Notes: generated by a model not told the origin, from the sequence alone. Counted from the stretch's first letter, positions 16,718-25,334 are shown. The stretch is 64,000 nucleotides of DNA from Streptomyces sp. NBC_00483 (GCF_036013745.1 NZ_CP107880.1:8990001-9054000); one strand, 5' to 3'. Made by a program: numbers and translations.

Positions 16718-17482
16718 TCAGGCCGGGATGGACATGGACAGGCCGCCGTCGACCAGCAGGTCGACCCCGTTGACGTAGGCGGCGTCGGAGGAGGCCAGGA
16801 AGGCGACCACGGAGGCCACTTCCTCCGGTGTGCCGATGCGGCCGCACACCACGTCGCGGCGCGCCGCCTCGCGGCCCTCCTCGGTGGGGACCGACTCGCG
16901 GTACATGTCGGTGTCGATGTAGCCGGGGCTGATGGCGTTGACGCGGACACCGTGCGGCGCCAGGTCGGCGGCCAGGGTCTTGGCGAGGTTGCCCGCGGCG
17001 GCCTTGGAAGCGGCGTACAGCGAGCCGATGGCCAGTCCGCGGTGGTGGGTCCACGAGGCGTTGATGACCACCGCGGATCCCTCGTTGAGCAGCGGCAGGG
17101 CGCGCTGGACGGTGAAGAAGACGCCCTTGACGTTGGCGGCGAGCACGTCCTCGACGTCCTGTGCGGTGAAGTCGCCCAGGCGCTTGAAGACGCCGACACC
17201 GGCGTTGGCGAAGACCGCGTCCAAGGTGCCGAAGCGCTCGCGGACGGCGTCGGCCACAGCCTCGGCGCCGGAAGCCGTGGAGATGTCGGCGGACACGGTC
17301 AACACCCGTTGCCCGGCGTCCAGTTCGACGGCCGCCTTCTCCAGGCGCTCGGTATTGCGGCCGACCAGGGCGACCCGTGCTCCTTCGTCGAGGAAGCGGC
17401 GGGCCGCGGCCAGGCCCATGCCGGAGCCGCCGCCGGTGATCAGGACGGTCTTGTCGGCGAAGCGGGAGGTGTGCACATGCAT
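16718..17482 (-). CDS. SDR-family ketoreductase
   Basis: 254 aa, ATG 17482 behind GAGGAG. Classical SDR: LITGGGSGMGLAAARRF, FANAGVG, VVINASWTHHRG (catalytic Ser region), LYAASKAAAGN (Tyr-x-x-x-Lys) and VNGVDLLVDGG. The Arg after strand 2 (LVGRN) favours NADPH. It sits directly downstream of FabD in the leftward operon and is the best candidate for the beta-ketoreductase that the rightward ACP/KAS operon lacks. Confidence 0.85.
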   Translation of the reverse strand: MHVHTSRFADKTVLITGGGSGMGLAAARRFLDEGARVALVGRNTERLEKAAVELDAGQRVLTVSADISTASGAEAVADAVRERFGTLDAVFANAGVGVFKRLGDFTAQDVEDVLAANVKGVFFTVQRALPLLNEGSAVVINASWTHHRGLAIGSLYAASKAAAGNLAKTLAADLAPHGVRVNAISPGYIDTDMYRESVPTEEGREAARRDVVCGRIGTPEEVASVVAFLASSDAAYVNGVDLLVDGGLSMSIPA

Positions 17483-17557
17483 GGTGGGTAACTCCTCATG
17501 GTTGTACGGGAATTGGGTGCGGGCGCGGGTACGGGAAGGGTGTGAGCGCGCGCCGGG

Positions 17558-18499
17558 TCAGACGGGGGAGGGAAGCAGCTGATCCGCGCGCTGGACGGCG
17601 AGTTCGGGGACGGCGCGGCGCGCGAGCCCGGCCATCGTGCGGCCGGGACCGACGTCGAGGAGCCGGGCGCAGCCGGCCGTGTCGCGCAGGGTGCCGAGCA
17701 CGCCGTGCCAGTGCACCGGGCCGGTCAATTGCGCGAGGCACAGTGCCGGCCAGTCGGCGCCCCGCGTGTGCACGGCCGCGTCCACGTTGGCCACGACCGG
17801 CGCGTGTACGGGTGCGAACTCGACCGACTCCAGGGCCTGGGCGAGCTCCTCGGCGGCCGGCCCCATCAAGGGGGTGTGGCAGGCCGCGGAGACCGCGAGC
17901 CGGGTACAGGCGACACCGAGGATCTCGGCGCGCCGCCCCAGCGCCTCCACCGCATCGGGCGCCCCGGCCACCACGGTCTGCCGGGGACCGTTGAAGTTGG
18001 CGAGCCACAGCGCCGGGTGATCCACCCGTACCTCGGCGACCAGCACTTCCGTCGCCGCCTGCCCGGCGGTCACGGCCGCCATGGCACCCGGCTCCGACCG
18101 CGCGGCACGCGCCATGGCCCGACCCCTCGCCGCCACAAGCCGGGCGCCGTCGTACGCGCTCAGGGCGCCCGCGGCGACGAGGGCCGTGTACTCGCCCAGG
18201 CTGTGCCCGGCGTGAACGTAGGTGTCCGACGCGAAATCCGCGACGTCCTCCAGGCTCCGCCACGACAGCAACGAGGCGGTGAACACGGCGAGTTGGGCCC
18301 GGTCCGTGCGAGCCAGGTGGTCCGCGTCGGCCTCCAGTAGCAGGTGTGCCACGTCCAGGTCCGCCGCCTGCGACACCTCCTCGACCAACTCCCAGGCGCG
18401 GCTGGTGGACCAGGGGGCGCCCAGGCCCGGACGCTGCACCCCCTGCCCCGGAAACAGCGCGGCCGTGCGCGCTGCCGGAGACGCTTCATTTGCAGCCAT
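17558..18499 (-). CDS. Malonyl-CoA:ACP transacylase (FabD-like)
   Basis: 313 aa from ATG 18499 (AGGGA upstream); an in-frame ATG at 18547 would add 16 residues but has no ribosome site. Acyltransferase fold: LFPGQG (18), GHSLGEYTALVAAG with nucleophile Ser100, the carboxylate-binding Arg region GRAMARAA, and ACHTPLM with catalytic His206. It loads malonyl units on ACP, probably the ACP at 23.9 kb. A dedicated FabD in a cluster is unusual because the housekeeping copy normally serves. It is the first gene of the leftward operon and shares a SARP-site-rich divergent promoter with the AfsA-like operon. Confidence 0.88.
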   Translation of the reverse strand: MAANEASPAARTAALFPGQGVQRPGLGAPWSTSRAWELVEEVSQAADLDVAHLLLEADADHLARTDRAQLAVFTASLLSWRSLEDVADFASDTYVHAGHSLGEYTALVAAGALSAYDGARLVAARGRAMARAARSEPGAMAAVTAGQAATEVLVAEVRVDHPALWLANFNGPRQTVVAGAPDAVEALGRRAEILGVACTRLAVSAACHTPLMGPAAEELAQALESVEFAPVHAPVVANVDAAVHTRGADWPALCLAQLTGPVHWHGVLGTLRDTAGCARLLDVGPGRTMAGLARRAVPELAVQRADQLLPSPV

Positions 18500-18556
18500 C
18501 TTCTTCTTCCCTGCTCCTTCGTTCGGCGGTCGCCCTAACATGTTCACGACCGCTTT

Positions 18557-18585
18557 CTAAAGCGGCGCTCAAGGATCGCTAAAGC
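18557..18585 (-). promoter_or_regulatory. Three heptamer direct repeats (SARP-type) facing FabD
   Basis: On the minus strand GCTTTAG (18585-18579), CCTTGAG (18574-18568) and GCTTTAG (18563-18557) are each separated by four bases, so on an 11-bp register. This is the classic spacing of SARP operators next to the -35 region. A SARP gene is in the cluster at 29.5 kb. The -10 region is not clear. Confidence 0.55.
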
Positions 18586-18612
18586 GCAATTCCCCCCGCC
18601 TCGTATTCGGCG

Positions 18613-18630
18613 GCTTTAGTGATTCTTTGG
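18613..18630 (+). promoter_or_regulatory. Two heptamer direct repeats (SARP-type) facing the AfsA-like operon
   Basis: GCTTTAG (18613-18619), four bases, TCTTTGG (18624-18630) on the plus strand, 11-bp register. It is the same heptamer as on the FabD side but in the opposite orientation, so each set points at its own operon. GAGACT at 18642-18647 is a possible -10. Confidence 0.45.
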
Positions 18631-18693
18631 TGCGCCCCAGTGAGACTCCTGGTGTCGGCCGAGCAACGGACTCGGCCCCATCGGGAGGGACGC

Positions 18694-18855
18694 ATGAACC
18701 ACACGGAGCGGGCCGCGCGGGCCGGACTGAGGAATTCCCACGCCGCGAGAATTCGGGCGTTGATGGGCCTGGCCGAGGAATTCGAAACACCGCGGACTTT
18801 CGCCGGACCACCGCACCCGCGCCCCTGGCGTTCCCCGCTGCCCCGGTCCGCCTGA
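18694..18855 (+). CDS. Small basic 53-residue ORF ahead of the AfsA-like operon
   Basis: ATG 18694 has a strong ribosome site (GGGAGGGAC, about five bases before) and the frame ends 28 bp before the AfsA-like gene. The first half is helical and Arg/Ala-rich (MNHTERAARAGLRNSHAARIRALMGLAEEF); the second half is Pro-rich. It could be a leader peptide, a small regulator or a chance ORF. I recognise no family. Confidence 0.35.
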   Translation: MNHTERAARAGLRNSHAARIRALMGLAEEFETPRTFAGPPHPRPWRSPLPRSA

Positions 18856-18882
18856 CCGCCCGCTCCGACGAAAGGAAATCCC

Positions 18883-19929
18883 GTGCCCCCGACCCTGTCC
18901 GCACCGTCGGCCCCGCACCGCGGCGAACAGGCGGAGCTGTCCTTCACCCGCACCGTCGACCGCCGCATCCTGCACCGCTGGGCACTGTCCGAGGTCTTCC
19001 TCACCGATGTGCACCACACCGACGACGGCGGCTACCGCGCCGCGGCCCAACTGCCGTGGAAGCACCCGTACTACGGCGACCACCTCACCCGCCTCGACTG
19101 CCCCGACCCGCTGCTCCTCCTCGAGTGCGTGCGCCAGGCCGAGACCTGGGGCGGGCACGCGGTCGCCGGTGTGGGCGAGGACCGCCAATTCCTGCTGCGC
19201 CGCTGGACCATGGCGCTGCCGGGCCTACTGACCGCCCCTGATACGCAACGTCCCGCCGAGGTCTCGGTGGCGGTGACGACATCAGGCGCCCAGGGCCCCG
19301 CGGGCTCCCCGCGCCGTCTCACCTTCGCCGCCGACGTGGGGGTGTGGGACCACAACGTAGGACAGGTCCGCATCGAGGTCGGCTACATCCCCTCCGATGT
19401 GTACGCCGCCGTGCGTGAGAGCGGCCGTGGCAGACCGCTTCCCGACTTCGCCGCGCTGCCCCGCACCACCAGCTCCCTGGCCCCGCACTGGGTCGGCCGC
19501 ACCGACCGCCACAACGTCGTCCTCGACGACATCACCGTGGACGGGCAGGGCACTTCGGCGCGTGTGTGCGCCCCGCTGGACAACCGCAGCATGTTCGACC
19601 ACGCCCAGGACCACGTGCCCGGCATGGTCCTGATGGAGGCCGCCCGGCAGTTGTGCCTGTTCACCGGGGCCGAACTGCACGGCACATCCGCGGCCCACAC
19701 CACCGTGGCGGGCTTCGACTTCTCCTTCAGCCGCTACGCCGAGCTGGACGCGCCGCTGACCGCCCATGTGCGGCACAGCGGCCCCTACGCAGGGGACGAC
19801 GCCCTGGCCTCCGCACTGCCCCGACTGACCACCCACCACGTCGAGTTCCTCCAGGACGGAGCCCTGTGCGCCCGCGGCGTGCTGCACACCACCACCGCCC
19901 GCGCCGCACCCCAAAGGAGGCAGCCGTGA
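18883..19929 (+). CDS. Second AfsA-family protein, probable biosynthetic enzyme
   Basis: 348 aa from GTG 18883 behind AAAGGAAA. It has two AfsA hot-dog repeats: about 18-170 (VDRRILHRWALSEVFLTDVHH, CPDPLLLLECVRQAETW) and about 205-340 with MFDHAQDHVPGMVLMEAARQL. It is divergent from the AfsA protein at 8.5 kb and is translationally coupled (GTGA overlap) to a KAS III-like gene. In methylenomycin biosynthesis an AfsA homologue (MmyD) works beside a KAS III and an ACP, forming the carbon skeleton from a beta-ketoacyl-ACP and a sugar-phosphate-derived partner. A core biosynthetic role is therefore more likely than hormone synthesis. Confidence 0.85.
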   Translation: MPPTLSAPSAPHRGEQAELSFTRTVDRRILHRWALSEVFLTDVHHTDDGGYRAAAQLPWKHPYYGDHLTRLDCPDPLLLLECVRQAETWGGHAVAGVGEDRQFLLRRWTMALPGLLTAPDTQRPAEVSVAVTTSGAQGPAGSPRRLTFAADVGVWDHNVGQVRIEVGYIPSDVYAAVRESGRGRPLPDFAALPRTTSSLAPHWVGRTDRHNVVLDDITVDGQGTSARVCAPLDNRSMFDHAQDHVPGMVLMEAARQLCLFTGAELHGTSAAHTTVAGFDFSFSRYAELDAPLTAHVRHSGPYAGDDALASALPRLTTHHVEFLQDGALCARGVLHTTTARAAPQRRQP

Positions 19930-21008
19930 TCGACATCCCCCGCGGCACCTGGATCGCCGCCGCCGAGTGGCTCCCGGCCACCTCCCGGACCCCCCAGGAC
20001 GCCCTGCTCCTCGGGCAGGTCACCGCCGAGGAGATCGCGGCCATGGGGTACTCCTACCTGCCGTGCTCGGAGGACCTGTCCGCACCGCAGATGGCGGCCG
20101 AAGCCGGACTCGCGGCCCTGGAACGCGCCCAGGTGGATCCCGCGCGGCTGGGCTCCGTCCACCACGCCTGGACCTACTACCAGGGCCACGACTTCTGGTC
20201 CCCGGCCCACTACGTCGCCGCGCGCCTGGGCGCCCGGCACGCCGTCCCCGTCGGCATCCAGCAGATGTGCAACGGGGGCGCGGCCGCCCTCGAAGCGGCC
20301 GTCGCCCGCCTCGCCGTCACCGCACCACCCGCCTGCGCCCTGGTCACCACCGCAGACCGCTTCGTCGCACCCGGCTTCGACCGCTGGGCGGGCGACTACG
20401 GGGTCTGGTACGGCGACGGCGCCACCGCCGCCGTCCTGGGCCGCGCCGCCACCCCCGGAACAGTTCCACCGGAACGGTCCCTGCAACTGCGCGCCCTGGT
20501 CACCCGCGCCCAGCCGGACCTGGAAGTCGTGCACCGCGGCCGCGACCGCTTCCATGCCGCCGCGGGCGAACTCGGGCCCGTCGACGTACGCCGCACGAAG
20601 AAGGCCTACCTGAGCGGCACGAGCCGGGACGCCTTCGTGGCCCGGCTGCGGCGGTGCACCACCGAAGTGCTCGCCGCCGCCCTCGCCCAGGCCGCCGACC
20701 GGCCGGGGGCCTGCACCGATAGCGGCCCGCGCAGCGTCCTGCTGCCCCGCCTGGGCGCGGCCACGGCACGCGACATCTACGGCAAGGCCGTCGCCGAAGT
20801 GACCGGCGCCCCGGCCGTGGACCTGGGCGCGGGGACCGGACACCTCGGCGCCGGGGACGCCCTGTCGAACCTGGCGGCCCTGTCCGACCCCTCCCACCCG
20901 CAAGGGCTCCTCCCGGGCGAGTACGCCGTCGTGCTCAGCGCCGGAGCCGGCTTCACCTGGAGCGCGCTCGTCGTGCAGCGCCCCACCGAACAGACCGACC
21001 CGTCGTGA
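19926..21008 (+). CDS. Atypical ketoacyl-ACP synthase III-like enzyme
   Basis: 360 aa from GTG 19926 behind AAAGGAGG. Thiolase fold of the FabH branch with nucleophile Cys115 (IQQMCNGG). The His of the canonical HQAN motif is replaced by Arg (LLPRLGAAT, Arg275), and at the position of the catalytic Asn lies GTGHLGAGD (His306, Asp311). This pattern is seen in KAS III-like acyltransferases of the CerJ/DpsC type that make esters or start unusual chains. Decarboxylative Claisen chemistry is thus uncertain and acyl transfer is plausible. It sits between the AfsA-like and flavin monooxygenase genes. Confidence 0.8.
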   Translation: MIDIPRGTWIAAAEWLPATSRTPQDALLLGQVTAEEIAAMGYSYLPCSEDLSAPQMAAEAGLAALERAQVDPARLGSVHHAWTYYQGHDFWSPAHYVAARLGARHAVPVGIQQMCNGGAAALEAAVARLAVTAPPACALVTTADRFVAPGFDRWAGDYGVWYGDGATAAVLGRAATPGTVPPERSLQLRALVTRAQPDLEVVHRGRDRFHAAAGELGPVDVRRTKKAYLSGTSRDAFVARLRRCTTEVLAAALAQAADRPGACTDSGPRSVLLPRLGAATARDIYGKAVAEVTGAPAVDLGAGTGHLGAGDALSNLAALSDPSHPQGLLPGEYAVVLSAGAGFTWSALVVQRPTEQTDPS

Positions 21009-21019
21009 AAGGCCACTTC

Positions 21020-22741
21020 ATGTCCGCACCCACCCCGTCCGACAGCCTGCTGGAACAGGCACCGCCCGGCGCGCCCGTCGTCATCGTCGGAGCCGGCCCC
21101 GTGGGGCTCGTGCTCGCCGCCGAACTCCTCAGCCGCGACGTTCCGGTACGCATCATCGACGGCACCCCGCCCGGCTCCTCACTGCACTCGCGCGCCATCG
21201 TGGTGTGGCCCCGCAGCCTCGAACTGCTCGACCGGATCGGCGCCGCCGAACCCCTCGCCGAGGCCGCCAACCGCCTCGACGCGGTCACCTACTTCTCCCA
21301 GCGGCGCCTGCTCGGCTCCATCGAGATGAGCAGGCTGGCCGAGACCCCCTTCCCGTTCGGCGCCGTGATCCCGCAGAGCCGTACCGAGGACGTCGTGCGC
21401 GCCCGGGTGGAGGCGCTGGGCGGCAAGGTCGAGCAGGGGCGCGTCACCGCGGTCCAGGACATCCACCGCCGCCCCGTCGTCGAGGTCGAGTGGCCCGACG
21501 CCTCGGGCAGCGAACACATCGAAGCCTCCTGGGTGATCGGCGCCGACGGCGCCCACAGCACCGTGCGCCGCCTCGCCGGCATCGAGTTCCTCGGCTCCGG
21601 CGAGGACGTGCTCTTCGCCATCGGCGACGGGCCCATCGACGGCGACCTGCACCACAACGAGCTGCTGTACTGCTACACCCGCAGCGGCGCCCTGGGCCTC
21701 GCGCCCTTCGGCGAAGGCCGATTCCGCCTCGCCGTCAGCGTCCCCGGCTGGAACCGCCAGGACGCCCCGCCGCGCGCCCTGTTCCAGCAGGTGATGGACG
21801 AGCGGGCACCACGCCCCGGCGCCATCGGCACCCTCGACTGGACCACCATCTTCCGCGCCCGGCGCCGGGTGGCCGAGACCCTGCGCGAGGGCCGCGTCTT
21901 CCTCGCCGGCGACGCCGGGCACATCTTCAGCGCCGCCGGGGCCCAGGGCATGAACACCGGCATCCAGGACGCCGTCAACCTCGGTTGGAAGCTGGCCGGA
22001 GTCATCGACGGCACCCTGGAGCCGGGCATCCTCGACACCTACGACACCGAACGCCGGCTGGCCGCGGAGCGCGTGGTGCTCACCACCGCCAAGCAGACCA
22101 GCTGGGGCCTCTTCCGCCGCAGGCGTCAGATCGCCGTCCGCGACGGCGCCGTGCGCCTCGCCCAGCGCTCCGGCCTGCTGCAGCGCTTCGGGGCGCCGCT
22201 GATGGCCCAGCACGACGTCACGTACCGGCCCGCCGAATCCCTGCGCGACACCCTGCCGGGAGTGACCCGCAAGGTGCGCGCCGGCGACCGGCTGCCCGTC
22301 TTCAGCCACCACCCGCGCGGCCGGGAGACGCCGGCGCCAGCCACCGAGCTCGGCGGCTGGCCGGTGATCGATGCGGCCCGCCCCTCCGTCCTGCTGTGGG
22401 CCGGAACCCGCCAGGACGGTGCCTGGATACGGCAGGCCGACGCCGTGCGCGCCGGGCTGCCGCCCACGGTTCCCGTGCAGGACATCTCCGCCCGCCCCGG
22501 CTTCGCGCCCCTCCTCGGCACCCGGCCACTGGCCGCCGTGGTCCGCCCGGACGGACACATCGCGGCCCTGACCGAAGCCGAACCCGTCGCGGTGCGCACC
22601 GCCCTGCGCGAGACCCGCGCCGTCGTCGGGCCGCGCCCGCACAGCGGCAGGGCGGGAACCGAGAGTGTCACCGAAATGGGCGTCGCGGCCGCCGCGTCAC
22701 AAGGAGACACCCAAGGAGACACCCGAGGAGGCGCCCAGTGA
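21020..22741 (+). CDS. FAD-dependent aromatic-type monooxygenase
   Basis: 573 aa from ATG 21020 (GAAAGG upstream); GTG 21005 would overlap the preceding stop but lacks a ribosome site. Class A flavin hydroxylase: VVIVGAGPVGLVLAAEL (FAD dinucleotide site), WVIGADGAHSTVRRLAG (DG motif), and GRVFLAGDAGHIFSAAGAQGMNTGIQDAVNLGWKLA (GD motif), plus a C-terminal thioredoxin-like region. It hydroxylates or epoxidises an electron-rich substrate using NAD(P)H and O2; MmyO of methylenomycin is a functional parallel. The last codons contain a QGDT repeat formed by tandem copies of the next gene's ribosome site. Confidence 0.88.
   Translation: MSAPTPSDSLLEQAPPGAPVVIVGAGPVGLVLAAELLSRDVPVRIIDGTPPGSSLHSRAIVVWPRSLELLDRIGAAEPLAEAANRLDAVTYFSQRRLLGSIEMSRLAETPFPFGAVIPQSRTEDVVRARVEALGGKVEQGRVTAVQDIHRRPVVEVEWPDASGSEHIEASWVIGADGAHSTVRRLAGIEFLGSGEDVLFAIGDGPIDGDLHHNELLYCYTRSGALGLAPFGEGRFRLAVSVPGWNRQDAPPRALFQQVMDERAPRPGAIGTLDWTTIFRARRRVAETLREGRVFLAGDAGHIFSAAGAQGMNTGIQDAVNLGWKLAGVIDGTLEPGILDTYDTERRLAAERVVLTTAKQTSWGLFRRRRQIAVRDGAVRLAQRSGLLQRFGAPLMAQHDVTYRPAESLRDTLPGVTRKVRAGDRLPVFSHHPRGRETPAPATELGGWPVIDAARPSVLLWAGTRQDGAWIRQADAVRAGLPPTVPVQDISARPGFAPLLGTRPLAAVVRPDGHIAALTEAEPVAVRTALRETRAVVGPRPHSGRAGTESVTEMGVAAAASQGDTQGDTRGGAQ
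22701..22736 (+). repeat. Three 12-bp units that carry Shine-Dalgarno sequences
   Basis: AAGGAGACACCC (22701-22712), the same (22713-22724), and GAGGAGGCGCCC (22725-22736) run up to the GTG of the next KAS III. Each holds a strong ribosome site; in the monooxygenase frame they encode QGDT-QGDT-RGGA. Confidence 0.85.
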
Positions 22742-23856
22742 GCAGGGCTGCGGTCCTGTGCGGCCTCGGCGCGTGGGTGCCGCCCACGGTCGTGGACAAC
22801 GACCAGCTCGCACGGGACCTGGACACCTCGGACGACTGGATCCGCACCCGCACCGGCATCGCCCGGCGCCGTATCGCGGGACCGGGCCTGGCCACGTCGG
22901 ACCTTGCCGCCGAAGCCGGCCGCAGGGCCCTGGAGTCGGCACGGCGGACCGCCGCGGGCGCCGACGTCCCCGGGCCGAAGGTCGACCTGGTGGTCCTGGC
23001 CACCAGCACGCCCGACCAACCGTGCCCGGCCACAGCCCCGCAGGTCGCCCACCGGCTCGGGCTCGGCACCGTGGCTGCCTTCGACGTGGCCGCCGTGTGC
23101 ACCGGCTTCATCTACGCACTGGCCACGGCCGCGTCGATGATCGTCGCCGGCTGCGCGCGCAGCGCCCTCGTCATTGGAGCGGACACCTTCTCGACCATCC
23201 TCGACCCGGCCGACCGCACCACCCGCGCCATCTTCGGCGACGGCGCGGGCGCCGTGGTGCTGCGCGCGGGCGAGGACACCGAGCCCGGCGCCCTGCTCGC
23301 CTTCGACCTGCACAGCGACGGCGCGGGACACGAGCTGATCACCGTCCCCGGCGGGGGCGCGCGCGAACGCTCGCTGCGTACCGGAAACGAGGCGGACTGG
23401 AACCGCTACTTCACCATGCAGGGCCGCGCCGTGTTCACCGAGGCCGTCGTGCACATGAGCGACTCGGTGCGCACCGTCCTCGACCGCACCGGCTGGGGGA
23501 GCGCACAACTCGACCGGCTCGTCGCCCACCAGGCCAACCTCCGCATTCTGCGTGCCGTGGGCGGCCAACTCGACCTGGAGGAGCGGCAGGTCGTCACCAA
23601 CCTCGACGAGGTCGGCAACACCGTGGCGGCCTCCATCCCGCTCGCCCTGGCCGACGCCGACGCCGACGGGAACCTGCGACCGGGCCACCGGGTGGCCCTC
23701 ACCGGCTTCGGCGGGGGAGTCACCTGGGGCTCCGCCGCCCTGATCTGGCCCCGCCTCGACCTCGCGGTCGACGCGCCCGAACCCAAGGGCGCGAGCCTCA
23801 CCGAAGAGGGCGCGCACTTCACCGAAAGAACCGACGACAAGGAGAACCTGTCATGA
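22738..23856 (+). CDS. Ketoacyl-ACP synthase III (FabH-like)
   Basis: 372 aa from GTG 22738 overlapping the monooxygenase stop. Complete KAS III active site: Cys121 (AAVCTGF), His264 (VAHQANLRIL) and Asn294 (GNTVAASIPLAL). It condenses an acyl-CoA starter with malonyl-ACP to give a beta-ketoacyl-ACP. The C-terminus carries a 30-residue polar extension. It is coupled by overlap to the ACP gene. It should provide the first condensation of the pathway, either as the AfsA-like enzyme's substrate or as primer for the KAS II. Confidence 0.9.
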   Translation: MSRAAVLCGLGAWVPPTVVDNDQLARDLDTSDDWIRTRTGIARRRIAGPGLATSDLAAEAGRRALESARRTAAGADVPGPKVDLVVLATSTPDQPCPATAPQVAHRLGLGTVAAFDVAAVCTGFIYALATAASMIVAGCARSALVIGADTFSTILDPADRTTRAIFGDGAGAVVLRAGEDTEPGALLAFDLHSDGAGHELITVPGGGARERSLRTGNEADWNRYFTMQGRAVFTEAVVHMSDSVRTVLDRTGWGSAQLDRLVAHQANLRILRAVGGQLDLEERQVVTNLDEVGNTVAASIPLALADADADGNLRPGHRVALTGFGGGVTWGSAALIWPRLDLAVDAPEPKGASLTEEGAHFTERTDDKENLS

Positions 23857-24107
23857 CCGCCCCCACCCCCACCGCCAGCCTCACCGACCGCGTCGCCGCC
23901 CTGATCGCCGAGCACTTCGGCCTGCCGGAGGAGGAGCTGCGTTCCGGTGTCACCTTCGACGAGCTGGAGATCGACTCCCTCGTCCTGGTCGAGCTCGGCC
24001 TGATCCTGCGCAAGGACATGGGGATCGTGCTCCTGGAGGGCGAGTTGAAGCCCAGCCACACCCTTGAGACGGCCGTCGAAGTCGTCGCCTCCAAGGAGAC
24101 CGCGTGA
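23853..24107 (+). CDS. Acyl carrier protein
   Basis: 84 aa from ATG 23853 behind AAGGAG. Single ACP domain with phosphopantetheine-attachment Ser42 in ELEIDSLVLVEL; the usual D-S-L is kept, preceded by Ile. It overlaps both neighbours (KAS III and KAS II) by four bases. It carries the growing chain for FabD, the KAS enzymes and the AfsA-like protein. Confidence 0.92.
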   Translation: MTAPTPTASLTDRVAALIAEHFGLPEEELRSGVTFDELEIDSLVLVELGLILRKDMGIVLLEGELKPSHTLETAVEVVASKETA

Positions 24108-25324
24108 GCGCCGCGGCCTCCATCACCGGCATAGGCCTGGTCACCCCGGCCGGTATCGGCCTCGAGAACAACTGGTCGGCCGTCGCCGCCGGCCGCTCCG
24201 CCGCGGCCCACGACCCGCAACTGGCCGGACTGCCAACCGACTTCTCCTGTCGGGTCCCCGGCTTCGACGCCGACGCCCTGCTGGGTCGGCGCACCGCCTG
24301 GCGGCTCGACCCCTTCACGCGGTTCGCCATGGTCGCCGCCCGCCAGGCCGTCAAGGACGCCGGCCTGGACACCCGGACCTGGGACGGGGCCCGGGTCGGC
24401 GTCGTCCTGGGCAACTCCCTGGGCGGCACACACACCATGGAGGAACAGACCCGCCGTTTCTACGAGGACGGGCCCGACGACGTCTCCGCGCTCACCGTGC
24501 CGAAGTCCATGGTCAACATGGTCGCCGGATACGTGGCGATGGACCTCGGCATCCTCGGCCCGAGCCTGGTCACCGCGACCGCCTGCGCCTCCGGAGCCAC
24601 GGCCCTGGGGGTGGGCCGCTCCCTGCTCGCCTCGGGCCTGTGCGACATCGTGCTCGCCGGTGGCACCGAGGCGGCGCTCACGCCCGCCACCGTGACCGGC
24701 CTGTCCCGCATGGGCGCGCTCTCCGAACGCCGCGAGGACCCGCAGCGGGCCTCGCGCCCTTTCTGCGTCCACCGCGACGGATTCGTGCCCGGCGAAGGCG
24801 CCGCGGTCCTGGTGCTCGAGGGACCCGGCCACGCCCGCGCCCGAGGCGCGTCCGCCTACGCGGACCTCGTCGGCTTCGGCGCCTCCAGCGACGCCCACCA
24901 CGCCACCCAGCCCCACCCCGAGGGACAGGGCCTCATCCGCGCAGCACAGGACGCCCTGCGCGACGCCGGCGCACTGCCCGACGAGATCGGGCACGTCAAC
25001 GCGCACGGCACCTCCACCCCGCTCAACGACAGCACCGAGGCCCGCGCGCTGCGCAAGGTCTTCGGCACGGGCCCCGCCGTCGCCTCCACCAAGGGCGTCA
25101 CCGGCCACACCCTGGCCGCCGCGGGCGCCATCGAAGCCGCCTACACCGCCCTCGCGCTGCACCACCAGACCGTGCCGCCCACGGCGAACGTGGAGCGGCT
25201 CGACCCCGAGGTCGACATCGACGTGGTCACCGGGCAGGCCCGCCCGGCACGCATGGAGCTCGCGATGAGCACCTCGCTCGGCTTCGGGGGCCACAACGCC
25301 GCGCTCGTACTGAAAGCCGCCTGA
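24104..25324 (+). CDS. Ketoacyl-ACP synthase II (FabF-like)
   Basis: 406 aa from GTG 24104. Elongating ketosynthase with Cys161 (TATACASGA), His301 (VNAHGTSTPLND), Lys330 (ASTKGVTGH) and His335. No chain-length-factor partner is present, so it works as a homodimer like fatty-acid FabF rather than as a type II PKS KS/CLF pair. With FabD, ACP, KAS III and SDR it makes a nearly full discrete elongation set; no dehydratase is seen. The following gap holds 25-bp repeats and a hairpin. Confidence 0.9.
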   Translation: MSAAASITGIGLVTPAGIGLENNWSAVAAGRSAAAHDPQLAGLPTDFSCRVPGFDADALLGRRTAWRLDPFTRFAMVAARQAVKDAGLDTRTWDGARVGVVLGNSLGGTHTMEEQTRRFYEDGPDDVSALTVPKSMVNMVAGYVAMDLGILGPSLVTATACASGATALGVGRSLLASGLCDIVLAGGTEAALTPATVTGLSRMGALSERREDPQRASRPFCVHRDGFVPGEGAAVLVLEGPGHARARGASAYADLVGFGASSDAHHATQPHPEGQGLIRAAQDALRDAGALPDEIGHVNAHGTSTPLNDSTEARALRKVFGTGPAVASTKGVTGHTLAAAGAIEAAYTALALHHQTVPPTANVERLDPEVDIDVVTGQARPARMELAMSTSLGFGGHNAALVLKAA

Positions 25325-25334
25325 CTGCTTGACC

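Noticed and set aside
21205..22740. Long Arg-rich plus-strand frame upstream of the KAS III gene
   Set aside because: The first 500 codons are an out-of-frame reading of the flavin monooxygenase; only the part from GTG 22738 is a real protein.
18883..25324. Type II aromatic PKS minimal set
   Set aside because: Only one elongating KAS, no chain-length factor, and KAS III plus AfsA-like genes; it fits a FabF-type elongation set instead.
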